Position numbers and translations under genes: made by a program
The notes under the pieces: model-generated
Database searches by the model: none
Told to the model about the DNA's origin: nothing
Seen by the model: only the letters and a program-made list of their open reading frames with translations
Shown here: in pieces, positions 48,598-57,769 of the stretch
How the letters are laid out: each line of letters begins with the position of its first letter
Numbering within the stretch: the stretch's first letter is position 1
Assembly (NCBI GenBank): GCA_034766995.1
Contig: CM068315.1
Span: 5,961,111 to 6,025,110 of the forward strand
Direction: 5' to 3'
Length of the DNA stretch: 64,000 bases
DNA from: Acanthacorydalis orientalis
Lineage: Eukaryota > Arthropoda > Insecta > Megaloptera > Corydalidae

Positions 48598-51583
48598 CAT
48601 CATCATCATCTTCAGCCCCTGTCAATCCACTGCTGGATAAAGGCCTCTTCCATGATTTTCCATTTTGTTCGATTCAGTGCCTCTCTTTTCCACAGTTTTC
48701 CAATAAAGTTTTTAATATCCTTATCCCATCTGTTCATTGGTCTCTTTCTCGGTCTCTTCATATTCCTTGGTTCCCAGTCAATAATTTCTCTTGTCCATCG
48801 GTTGTCTTCTCTTCTTGCGACATGTCCCGCCCATTTCCATTTCAGACTCTTTACTCTTCTTATTATATCTGTGACTCCTGTTTGTTTTCGTATCCATTCT
48901 ATTCTCTTTCTATCTCTTCTTGTTATTCCCAACATGCATCGTTCCATACTTCGTTGTGTTGTTTGGAGTCTTTGAACTATTTTGGCGTTAAGCACCCATG
49001 TTTCGCTGCCGTAGGTAAGGACCGGTAGTATACACTGGTCGAATACTTTTTTCTTTAAACAGAGTGGGATTGTTGATTTAAATATTGAGGCGTTTCTTCC
49101 GAAAGAGCTCCATCCCATTTTTATTCTCCTATTTACTTCTTCCGTGAATGATCCATCTCTGTTGATAAGCTGGCCTAGATAAACATATTTCGTGACTTCT
49201 TTTATTTCCGTTCCTTTTATTTCAATTTTCTTCGGACATACAAACGCATTGAACAGTACTTTTGTCTTTGTATGATTCATGTTGAGGCCGATTTTTTGAC
49301 TGGCATCGTTTATTTCTTCTATTCTCTTTTGCAACTCTTCCGGAGTATTTGCGAAAATAACTATATCATCGGCAAACCGGAGATGGCTTAATCTTTCGCC
49401 CTTTATCTCGATTCCTTTGTCCTCCCAGTCGAGCGATTTGAATACTTCTTCTAAGGCCGCAGTAAACAATTTCGGAGAGATTGCATCTCCCTGTCTTACA
49501 CCTTTCTCGATTTTTATCTTTTTTGTTTCTTCATGTAGCTTCACCGACATCGTTGCTTTTTTATAGATGTTATCTAGCAGCTCGATATATGTGCCCTCTA
49601 TGCCCTGGTTCTTCAGTGCAGATATTACCGACAAGGTGGTGATGGAGTCAAAAGCCTTCTCGTAGTCTATAAATCCAAGACACACTGGTATTTGATATTC
49701 ATTTGACCGGCTTATTACTTCTCTCACTACTTGAATATGATCCATTGTACTAAATCCGGTTCTAAATCCTGCTTGTTCCCTTGGTTGGGCGAAATCTAGT
49801 TGCACTTGTAGACGTTTCGAAATTATTTTTGTAAAGATCTTATATATCGTAGGTAGTAAACTAATCGGCCGATAATTCTTCAAATCTTCTTTATCTCCTT
49901 TCTTGTGTAGAAGAATTACGGTGGCTTCATTCCATTTATCTGGGATAGTTCTTTTTTGTATACAAGCAGTGAATATATCAGCGAGAACTTTTTCTGTTTT
50001 TTCTCCTACTAACTTGAAAATTTCTGCTATTAACCCATCATTTCCGGCTGCTCTTCCATTTTTCATATTCTTTATTGCATATGTAACCTCTTCCGGTAGC
50101 ACGGGTGGGACACCTTGGTTTGTATGTTTTCTATTCTCGTTTTCTTTGTTACATGTATTTTTGTATAGGTCTGTATAGAATTCTTCTACTCTTTTAATGA
50201 TTTCCTTTTTGTTGAAAATTCTGCTCCCTTCATCTAATTTCAAGGCAGTTATATGTTCTTTGCCAATCGTTAAGCTCTGTTTCATTTTTCGGTAGCTTTT
50301 ATTTTCTTCAATAGTCTTCTTAATTAGTTCATTGTTGTACTTTCGAACGTCTTCTCTAATACATTTCCTCACTGTTTTGCCAAGTTCGATGTATTCGATT
50401 CGGTCTTTCACATTATCTGTTAGTTTTATTTCTCTTCTCTTCTTCATTAGACATTTAGTGTTTTCTGATATTTTCTTATTTGATTTTATTTTAAGGATTC
50501 CTCCTATTTCTTGCGCGGATTCTTTGATAATTTCAACCACTTTTTCTTCTACATTCGCATCTGCATTCTCCAATATGTCAAAACGGTTTTTTAATTCTAT
50601 TTCAAATTCTACTTTTCTCTCTTCTAGAGTTTGAATATTAATTGTCTTCCTCGGAGTCTTGAAAAGTTTTCTTCTTTCCAGTCTTGAATTTATGCGTATT
50701 TTGCTTCTTACCATCCGATGATCGCTCCCGGCATTAAATCTATTTAATACGGAACAATCTTCCACAATTGATTTTTTATTTACCAGGATGTAGTCTATTT
50801 CGTTTTTGATGTTATTGGGACCTTTCCATGTCCATTTCCTTTTGATATTTTTCTTGAAAAAGGAGTTCATTACATATAAACTTGTGCTCTCTGCAAAATC
50901 AATTAGTCGATTTCCTCTTTCATTCCTTGTTCCAAAGCCAAATTTTCCAACTACATTATCGTTTTCTTGCCTTTCTCCGATCTTTGCGTTAAAGTCTCCC
51001 ATTATAATTTTGTAGTGACAGTTTCCCTTGTCATTAAGTTTTCCTATTTCTTGGTAAAAATCTTCAACTTCTTCGTCCTTATGAGCTGTTGTAGGCGCGT
51101 AGACTTGCATGATTTGGATTTGATACCTCTTTGATATTTGAATTACCAATCTCGCCGCACGTTCTGATGTGCTTTCTATTTCCACAATGTTATCCTTTAG
51201 TTTCTTATTTACGATAAATCCGATTCCTCCTATATTTCCTTTTTCTGATCCACGATAGTAAAGAAGATCTCCGTTTTTCATTTCAAGCGTTTTTTCTCCT
51301 TTTCTTCGTACTTCACTAAGTCCTATAATGTCCCACTTAATTTTGGTCAGTTCTTCTTGGAGTTCTTCTAGTCTTTCTTCGTTCGATAGTGATCTGAAAT
51401 TGTAGGTAGAGATATTAAGCGTAGATGACCTGTGGAAAGAATAGAGAGAAGGGCAGTCGGTGTTTAGACTCCGGGGATTCTTAGCACCCTCTGCCATCTT
51501 GCCTTGGTCCCTGCTACTGCCACAGCAGGGGACAAGTAGGCCTCCGGAGAATGAGGGCCGTTTTGTATTTGTACTCATCATGT

Positions 51584-51586
<3 letters not shown>
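48598..51586 (-). mobile_element. RTE-clade non-LTR retrotransposon, apparently full coding length
   Basis: The element is read on the - strand. Its 3' end is a short (GAT)n tail (48598-48611) immediately after the stop codon; simple-repeat tails and very short 3' UTRs are usual for RTE elements. Both ends pass straight into (TA)n, so target-site duplications cannot be separated from the microsatellite. The 5' UTR is only a few bases before the first ATG, so the 5' end may be slightly truncated. The sequence is markedly less AT-rich than its flanks. The intact frame indicates a recent insertion. Confidence 0.9.
48612..51581 (-). CDS. RTE endonuclease / reverse transcriptase, 989 aa, intact
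   Basis: Single polyprotein for target-primed reverse transcription. Residues about 55-295 form the apurinic-like endonuclease: SEVRR (Glu90), MGDFNAKIG (Asp196, Asn198) and GSDH (Asp287, His288) are all present. The reverse transcriptase spans about 495-780: [14 protein letters not shown] (569-582), [10 protein letters not shown] with Asp639, [10 protein letters not shown] (694-703) and FADD with Asp738-Asp739, so the catalytic triad is complete. The C-terminal part has the RTE-typical [15 protein letters not shown] and NRWT motifs. It resembles lepidopteran proteins annotated as endonuclease-reverse transcriptase (HmRTE type), recalled and not searched. The first 28 residues are atypical, so Met29 (MAEGAKN) may be the real start. 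No stops or frameshifts; potentially active. Confidence 0.93.
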   Translation of the reverse strand: MMSTNTKRPSFSGGLLVPCCGSSRDQGKMAEGAKNPRSLNTDCPSLYSFHRSSTLNISTYNFRSLSNEERLEELQEELTKIKWDIIGLSEVRRKGEKTLEMKNGDLLYYRGSEKGNIGGIGFIVNKKLKDNIVEIESTSERAARLVIQISKRYQIQIMQVYAPTTAHKDEEVEDFYQEIGKLNDKGNCHYKIIMGDFNAKIGERQENDNVVGKFGFGTRNERGNRLIDFAESTSLYVMNSFFKKNIKRKWTWKGPNNIKNEIDYILVNKKSIVEDCSVLNRFNAGSDHRMVRSKIRINSRLERRKLFKTPRKTINIQTLEERKVEFEIELKNRFDILENADANVEEKVVEIIKESAQEIGGILKIKSNKKISENTKCLMKKRREIKLTDNVKDRIEYIELGKTVRKCIREDVRKYNNELIKKTIEENKSYRKMKQSLTIGKEHITALKLDEGSRIFNKKEIIKRVEEFYTDLYKNTCNKENENRKHTNQGVPPVLPEEVTYAIKNMKNGRAAGNDGLIAEIFKLVGEKTEKVLADIFTACIQKRTIPDKWNEATVILLHKKGDKEDLKNYRPISLLPTIYKIFTKIISKRLQVQLDFAQPREQAGFRTGFSTMDHIQVVREVISRSNEYQIPVCLGFIDYEKAFDSITTLSVISALKNQGIEGTYIELLDNIYKKATMSVKLHEETKKIKIEKGVRQGDAISPKLFTAALEEVFKSLDWEDKGIEIKGERLSHLRFADDIVIFANTPEELQKRIEEINDASQKIGLNMNHTKTKVLFNAFVCPKKIEIKGTEIKEVTKYVYLGQLINRDGSFTEEVNRRIKMGWSSFGRNASIFKSTIPLCLKKKVFDQCILPVLTYGSETWVLNAKIVQRLQTTQRSMERCMLGITRRDRKRIEWIRKQTGVTDIIRRVKSLKWKWAGHVARREDNRWTREIIDWEPRNMKRPRKRPMNRWDKDIKNFIGKLWKREALNRTKWKIMEEAFIQQWIDRG

Positions 51587-51636
<50 letters not shown>

Positions 51637-51676
51637 CTATTATTTATATATATATATATATATATATTTATATCTA

Positions 51677-51728
<52 letters not shown>

Positions 51729-51770
51729 GTATATATATATATATATACATATACATATGTACATATTTAC

Positions 51771-51826
<56 letters not shown>

Positions 51827-51863
51827 ATATACATATATATATATATATAAATGTGTGTGTGTG
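51587..51863. repeat. Long interrupted (TA)n tract bordering the RTE 5' end
   Basis: TA repeat with internal TTGTCTATTATTTATA and TTATATCTATTATTT interruptions (about 51630-51685) and ACATATAC units. The same interruptions occur at about 52820-52872. Confidence 0.9.
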
Positions 51864-52080
51864 TTGATATTATTTATTAGATATATTTTTAAAATTAATA
51901 ATTGGTGTATTTTTTTGTGTAAAAATATCTAGTATTCATTATATTTAACCCTGTTAATAAATCAAGAAGGAATAAATACAAAATTTGTAATTATTTGAAA
52001 TGTAATATTTTTGTTATAAAATCAACCAGTTACATTTGACCTAGTTTTGAAAATCATATCGAAACATTATAACAAAGCCA

Positions 52081-52217
52081 CAAACGTCAGCGTCTTATAT
52101 ATTTCTCTCCTGGCTGCGTCGCGCGGCTTGCAACGACCACCGCCACTCATTTCCATTTCGGACGGTGTACGTGCAAGACGCTGTTCAAGAATTGTCCTGT
52201 ACAGTCGTCTTTAATTG
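52081..52217 (+). other. GC-rich exon-like segment with splice donor, copy 1
   Basis: An island of balanced composition in AT-rich DNA, ending AGTCGTCTTTAATTG/GTGAGTG, a strong splice donor at 52218. A TATATA sequence lies near 52096-52101. A diverged homologue lies at about 53097-53242 with the same 3' end and donor. It may be a first or untranslated exon; no protein identity was found although two frames are open throughout. Confidence 0.3.
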
Positions 52218-52684
52218 GTGAGTGATTGTGGTTTTTCGATTGAATTTTTTAAACATATATTTAAATCTAACTGAACTGAAAACATTTGACTGCCTTTTAA
52301 CAAATTTTCCAATTAATTTTACTTTTTTTAATATTTTTCTAAAATATTTTATCTATCGATGTAATACTTTAAAGTTTTTTTCTATTTTTCTTCTCATTTT
52401 ATTAAATTAGAAACATTTTATACTGTATTCAAAATTTAATGATTCATTTACATATTCATTTCAAATTGTAGAATATTTTACGATTATGGATTTTATTTAG
52501 TTTATCAAATTAGAAATATTTAATAATTTATTTCAGATGTTATGTTTTTTTACTTCTCTACAATATTTCTTCATTTTGGATAGTCTTTTTTATTTTATTA
52601 AATTAGAAGTATTTTTTAAAAAATACTTAAAAAACAATATATTTTTCTAGTAATATTCTCTTTAATATTTCGTGTATTTTTTTG

Positions 52685-52755
52685 TATGAAAATATACGGT
52701 ATAATAATAATAATAAATACTATAGTATTTATTATTATTATACCGTATTTTCATA
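52685..52755. repeat. Near-perfect 71-bp palindrome
   Basis: TATGAAAATATACGGTATAA... on the left mirrors TTATACCGTATTTTCATA on the right, centred on AATACTATAGTATT (around 52720), with two small length differences between arms. AT-rich fold-back. Confidence 0.8.
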
Positions 52756-52790
52756 ATACTTCTATTAATATATACTTCTATAATATTCTA

Positions 52791-52791
52791 T

Positions 52792-52823
<32 letters not shown>

Positions 52824-52864
52824 TGTCTATTATTTATATATATATATATATATATTTATATCTA

Positions 52865-52913
<49 letters not shown>
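52791..52913. repeat. Interrupted (TA)n tract
   Basis: TA repeat with the same TTGTCTATTATTTATA and TTATATCTATTATTT interruptions as 51630-51685, implying a shared origin about 1.19 kb apart. Confidence 0.9.
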
Positions 52914-52916
<3 letters not shown>

Positions 52917-52933
52917 TCTATTATATAATCTAT

Positions 52934-52975
52934 TAATAAATACTTCTATTAATATATTAATAGAAGTATTTATTA
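52934..52975. repeat. Perfect 42-bp palindrome
   Basis: Half-site TAATAAATACTTCTATTAAT followed by its exact reverse complement with no loop. The same half-site motif (ATACTTCTATTAATATA) also occurs at 52757-52773. Such sequences can extrude as cruciforms. Confidence 0.9.
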
Positions 52976-53096
52976 TTGTAAATGTGATGAAAAGATTAAA
53001 CATTGCCTGTATTCGTTCATTATGTAATATTTTTCATGTTAGAATACCGTTTTCTCTGCTTGTACCATGTCATAAAATATTTTACGTAACTATCCC

Positions 53097-53242
53097 CTTC
53101 CCAGTACACATACGTCACCGGCACCGTTAGAATTCGTGCCGACGAGGCTTCCGTCGAAATGTTCTTTCTACTTTGTTAGTGGAAGCTGAACGTGCAACAT
53201 TCTTTTAACAGTAATACTTTTATATATAGTCGTTTTTAATCG
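53097..53242 (+). other. Exon-like segment with splice donor, copy 2
   Basis: Ends AGTCGTTTTTAATCG/GTAAGAAG (donor at 53243). It matches copy 1 at ACGTGCAA and at the last ~20 bases including the donor, and both are followed by an AT-rich stretch containing GAAAACATTTGA or GAAACATTTGA. The rest has diverged. It may be a duplicated first exon; no product recognised. Confidence 0.3.
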
Positions 53243-53369
53243 GTAAGAAGTATTATTTTTTCATTAGAAATATTAAAATTAGAAACATTTGATAGTTTAT
53301 GAAGATTATTTGTGTTTTTTGAATAATTATTGTTTTCTGTATTACTTTTGTTGAATATCTTATCATTCT

Positions 53370-53658
53370 TTATATATGTATATACACATGCACACACACA
53401 TAACACGTGCACATGTGCTTACACACACACACACATAACACGTGCACATATGTGCACACCCACACACACATAACACGTGCACACACATAACACGTGCACA
53501 CACACACATAACACGTACACACAATTATACATGCACACGTACACACACACACACACACTTACACGCACGCAACACATGCACATGTGCACACACACACACA
53601 TACACGTGCACATGTACACACACACACACATACATGTACACACTTGCACACACAGTCA
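53370..53658. repeat. (CA)n/(CACGTG-containing) compound repeat
   Basis: CA-rich tract with repeated ATAACACGTGCACA units at roughly 20-50 bp spacing. The open frames through it on both strands (Thr-His or Cys-Val repeats) are not genes. Confidence 0.9.
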
Positions 53659-53659
53659 G

Positions 53660-54077
53660 TCATACAATTGTACTCGTTTCTGACGTAGTGTCCATTGTAT
53701 TCAATGGAAGTCCTTTAGTGGTTAACCGATGCCTAATTTCCTATAGAAAAAAAAGTATTTTTGTTGTGTGCGCAGCCACTTGTGCACCATCTATTGCGCT
53801 TCATTTAATCTGAAAGCCTTTCCGCCCATTACCTTTTTGAGTGGTCTAAAGAGCTGGTAACCCCTCTGAGTGGTTTTCTGAGTATGGCGTATGAAGAAAA
53901 CACTGATTGCAATTTTTCAATAATCGCTACAGTTACTCGGACAGTACGGGCTCGAGCGTTGTCATGTAACAAGACATCAGTATTTAGAACTGTTTGTCGT
54001 TTGAACTTGACTACTGATCGGAGATTATTTCTGGTGAACGACTTTGCTACCAGGAATTGTTTCCGATCAATAATCAT
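53660..54077 (-). pseudogene. mariner transposase C-terminal half, decayed
   Basis: - strand frames read VVKFKRQTVLNTDVLLHDNA and RARTV (the LLHDNAR block with the second catalytic Asp), then, after frameshift, HTPYSENHSEGLPAL, PLKKVMGGKAFRLNEAQ, stop, and MVHKWLRTQQKYFFFYRKLG. This follows the order of mariner DD34D transposases (HDNARPHT, HPPYSPDLAPSDYHLF, PLKK.L.GKRF, W...QPK.FF..GI..L..RW). The third catalytic Asp block is mutated (SEG for SDY). It is dead. Confidence 0.75.
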
Positions 54078-54087
54078 TTCTGAATGA

Positions 54088-54432
54088 CAAGGATTTCTGA
54101 GTACTGACTGTTTATTACAACACGATAATTCTCAGCTCCATACATGCCCATGCAATGGTGACGACCATTTAGAAACTACATTTTGAGTGTTTTTCTCATC
54201 TGCCATACTTGCCGGACCTTACTCCAAGTGATTACCATTTCTTTTGACCAATCAGAAGCAATAAGCAGAATGAAGTTCTTTCAAGTTGGATGAAGAAGTG
54301 CGAAAGATGGTGCATGAGTGGCACTACACACGACCAAAAGAAATTTTTTGTAGAGGAATCCAGATGCTAGTTGAGCGCTGGAGGACTTTCATTGAACAAA
54401 ATGAAAGCTGTTTGAAAATCGTGCAATTATGA
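54088..54432 (+). pseudogene. Second mariner transposase C-terminal half, opposite orientation, decayed
   Basis: + strand frames read LLQHDNSQLHT (54114-54148), then HLPYLPDLTPSDYHFF (54197-54244), then LDEEVRKMVHEWHYTRPKEI, FCRGIQMLVERWRTFIEQN and a stop at 54430-54432. These are the HDN, SPDLAPSDYH and C-terminal blocks of a mariner transposase; both remaining catalytic Asp positions are present, but at least two frameshifts and stops separate the blocks. It begins within about 10 bp of the end of the oppositely oriented fragment. The N-terminal half is missing from both. Confidence 0.75.
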
Positions 54433-54460
54433 TACCTTCTTGCAATACACAATGAAAAAA

Positions 54461-54482
54461 GTATATATATATATATATATAT
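54461..54482. repeat. Short (TA)n tract
   Basis: About 22 bp of TA between the mariner remnant and the 3.1-kb duplication. Confidence 0.85.
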
Positions 54483-54523
54483 CGAGACATAAAAATTAGA
54501 TGTACTAAAAAATACTTTTCTAT

Positions 54524-54643
54524 ATGTTGCATGGTAAAGCAGCAATGGACGTCGCTGCTCATGTAGAAGTTGGATCAATTTATAATTCTACATCGACAAG
54601 AGATCCTTCGACTGAATCTGTACATCTTGCCACTGGAGTTTGA
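54524..54643 (+). CDS. Unidentified 39-residue frame in duplication copy 1
   Basis: Not recognised. The frame MLHGKAAMDVAAHVEVGSIY plus 19 residues rich in Ser/Thr ends at TGA 54641-54643 and is repeated in copy 2. The copies differ by a 3-bp in-frame deletion, one Val/Leu change and one silent change. After the stop, the same frame continues open as ACITRSQLSSDHHI before another stop. It may be an exon of the decayed gene-like unit downstream. Short, so weak. Confidence 0.25.
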   Translation: MLHGKAAMDVAAHVEVGSIYNSTSTRDPSTESVHLATGV

Positions 54644-55189
54644 GCTTGTATCACTCGGTCTCAACTTTCATCAGATCATCATATTTGAGTGGTAAAAATT
54701 ATCATATTTTTACATTAAAGTTATTAAACATTTAAATAGAATGAAATTAGAACATTTTAATAAATTATTAACAATTTTTATAGTTATTCTATATTGTTCA
54801 TTATTTTTTTTAGAATCTTTACTATCATGGATGAATATTTAAGTATAGAGTAGTTTTGTTTAATTCAAATTAAAGTTGATAAATTGTTTTTTTTAACTAT
54901 TTTAAAATACATTTTTTTTAATTCTGATTTGTTATATATGTTCTTCTGATTGCTGAAGTTTATCTGAAGATTCGTCGTATATTTCTAACATAACATGTTA
55001 GAAGCACTAAACCAATGTTAAAACCTCGTGATCGAGAAAAATCATAAAATTTGTTTTCAGTATTGTAAATGTAAGTGCCTTGGGGTTTTGTATCGTGATC
55101 GCCCGATCACTTTAACTGTAAATTCATAAAAATCTTTTAGTGAATTCTTCAAATTCATTTTAAGATTGTCCGTGAGTACGAATCAGATG

Positions 55190-55660
55190 TCTAATAAACG
55201 TTAAGCTGGGATTGCGTTAAGGGTACAGGATATTTTGGTTTCACCTCTAGGTAGTACTTAAGCGATCGCACCCTTTGCTAACTATAACCGTCTGTACGTT
55301 TTCGCCATCGAGAAGTCCTCAAACCTGGAGGTGCGAGGCAGTCTGTTTGTTTTGTCCTTTTTTTTCAGGGTTTTTGTGTTGTTTTCCATAACCTTTATTT
55401 TATGAGACTCTTTCTGTCTCACTTCTCACTTGTGCTTTAGATTAGACTTTAGATTAGACTTTAGAGTAGGGTTTTTATGAGAGCGCTCTCGTTTTTTTTT
55501 ATAGCTTAGGTTTTTGACTAGGGTTTCAGGTTTCTTCGAGAACCACATCCACATTCTTCGATGACATCACGAAAACGTACATTCGGTTGAGAAGTGCAGA
55601 GCGACGGGCCTGTAATCCTACACGGGTGTTACTCGGATGCTTCGTACTTTGCTTTGCTTG
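55190..55660 (+). other. GC-richer conserved block of unknown nature, copy 1
   Basis: About 470 bp, nearly identical to 60865-61340. It contains the palindrome GAGAGCGCTCTC and repeated TTAGATTAGACTTTAGA units. No open frame of note. It could be an untranslated leader or part of an unrecognised repeat element. Confidence 0.4.
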
Positions 55661-56106
55661 TAGTTTTAAATTCATTTTTTTAACATTTTGTTACTGGGGT
55701 AGGGTTTATTCTGAAAATGTTTCACCGAACAGCAAACATTGTGGTTGACTCAACATGAACCACACTACCACTGAACCACACTATTTGAACCATGGTTCTA
55801 GTTATTGATGTACACTGCACGTCGTATGTGTAATCAGAGGATACTGTTATAACAATATATTTTGTAAAATGATAAATGTTTAACATTCTGCATCGGATAT
55901 TTAACACAAACATAATATTAAAAGTTCGTACGATTCATTAAATCTTAAAATCATTTTATTACACTACTCTATACTTTAAAACGAATTTGGAAGATCGCCA
56001 GGCCGATGTGGATATTAAATATTATGTAATAATGGCATAAAAAAGTAAGAAAAAATAAATACTAGATTCATTAATTACAGTGTGGTTAAAAAAATCATGG
56101 TTTCAG

Positions 56107-56693
56107 ATTCTTTTGATACCAAATGGATCCGGTTTCTCATAAAGATCGTGAATACATAGCATTGAAATGTATATCTTTACTACGGAATATGTATGACGAA
56201 GTTAAAAATGTTAAGGAAAAAAGTTAAAATATAAAATACTATTTTTAAATATACATATATAAACTTTTGTAGTAAAAATATTCTGTTCTAGGTACTAAAT
56301 TATTAGTTTTAGCATTGTATGAAGGGTATGTTAGATCAAATTTCGGATGCTGAACATGGGGATTACTAAATTATGATGTTTTGGTGCATTGTATAGAACA
56401 ATGCAATCTTCTATCCAGTCTTCATTTTAAAAGTAAGCATTTCATTTAAAAATCTAATTAATACAAAATAAATATGTAGCATAAAATTGAAATATAAATA
56501 TACTTTTAATAATTATAAAGTAATAATTAAAAAACTTAAGAATATTAACTAATAAATTTTTATGTTCCATTAGAATCGGTTCAACTCGTCTCAAAATTAA
56601 AAAAATATATAATCGAAGAATAAAATAACCATGGGATAAAATTCAGAGAGATTGCAGTTAATTAACCAGAAACTAAAAGCGCTGTATGGCAAA
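56107..56693 (+). pseudogene. Decayed multi-exon gene-like unit, copy 1 (three exons visible)
   Basis: Not recognised. Exon-like blocks: 56107-56222 (acceptor TTTCAG; MDPVSHKDREYIALKCISLL from ATG 56123), 56292-56432 (acceptor TTCTAG, donor GTAAGC; TKLLVLALYEGYVRSNFGC then TGA) and 56574-56693 (acceptor CATTAG, donor GTAAGT; SVQLVSKLKKYIIEE then TAA, later REIAVN, TAA, PETKSAVWQ). Joining them keeps phase 1 at each junction. A possible fourth exon starts at 57629 (acceptor TTTTCAG) and reads NVIRRK then TGA. The 'REIA...P.TKSAVWQ.V' stretch is loosely helix-turn-helix-like. Stops make it a pseudogene. Confidence 0.4.
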
Positions 56694-57769
56694 GTAAGTT
56701 TTATCTTTTAAAATTTTAAATTTCATTACAAAAGTAAACAATTCATTTAAATAAAATATGCACAGTAACTTGATTTCATTAAACTCCGTGATTTTTTAAA
56801 AAAATCCTTTTATGCAATACATGTGAATTTCTTAATTTAATTAAATGTTTAGACTTTTTTTTGTTTCGCGTATTTTGATTGTTGTAAAATTAATTTTAAT
56901 GACTAATGTTCAATTTATAACACACTTTAGTTTCATTCGATAATATGTAGATTTTTCAATCACAGTATCACTATATTTCCAAACGTATTTTTAAAAATAT
57001 AATCATTTCTTTGTTGCCTATTGTTGAATATCATTTCGTGTTTAATTTTGATCCCATCAAGAATTTTTTTAAAATATAAATTTTCTCACCGATAATAGAT
57101 TAAATAATTAATCTAATACATTTTAATTTATAATTACATTTCGAAATAAATTTACATATTGCAATTGGTAAACTTTCTTGATATTATGTATATTATAATA
57201 GTTAAAATCATTTAATGTTTTTATTAAAATTCGAACTTGATTTTAAAGTGTAATTTTAATTTTCAAATTTATATAGCTAATCAAAAATAACTGTTTTTTT
57301 TTAATCAAATTATTTAGTATTTGAAATAAATTTTCATTCTAACAATAATTTATAATCGGATTTTTTTTTCACTATTAATAATAAATATGCAAGATGTTTC
57401 ATTTGCAGTATTCTTAATGTATTTTTCCATTCCATATTAAAAGAAAAATTTTACATTGTTTTACTATTGTTAAAATGTCATTTTTGCTCTTTTCGTTTTA
57501 TTGTTTAAATTTGATTCTGTTTAAAGTATATATTTTTTTAATCTGGAAATTAAATTTCTTCATTAACAACCATATTATTAAAAAAGTTCATAATTAGTGT
57601 TATATAAAGAATATAAAAATGTTTTCAGATGTTATTCGAAGAAAATGAAGAATATCTAGAACTGAAATATGACTATCAAGATTTCTCAATATGAGAGATA
57701 GCTGTTCAGTTTGTTTCCAGTGCGGACGCCAGCGGTTACAGAACAAAGAAACTTATTTATAGTTATAGT

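Larger units (their letters stand above)
54494..57595 (+). repeat. 3.1-kb direct duplication, copy 1
   Basis: Matches 60169-63262, offset about 5.67 kb. The first ~1.2 kb is almost identical, with few substitutions. From about 55690 onward substitutions and indels become frequent and the end is only loosely alignable. It contains a short open frame, a GC-richer block of unknown nature (about 55200-55660) and a decayed multi-exon unit. No terminal repeats or transposase were recognised. Confidence 0.9.

Noticed and set aside
48507..51015. Open frames on the + strand opposite the RTE polyprotein (for example 48507-49028 and 50332-50634)
   Set aside because: Antisense shadows of the retrotransposon frame with no recognisable domains.
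55722..55913. A 63-residue - strand frame repeated at 61379-61585
   Set aside because: It exists in both places only because the region is duplicated. The C-terminal ends differ by frameshift and nothing supports coding.
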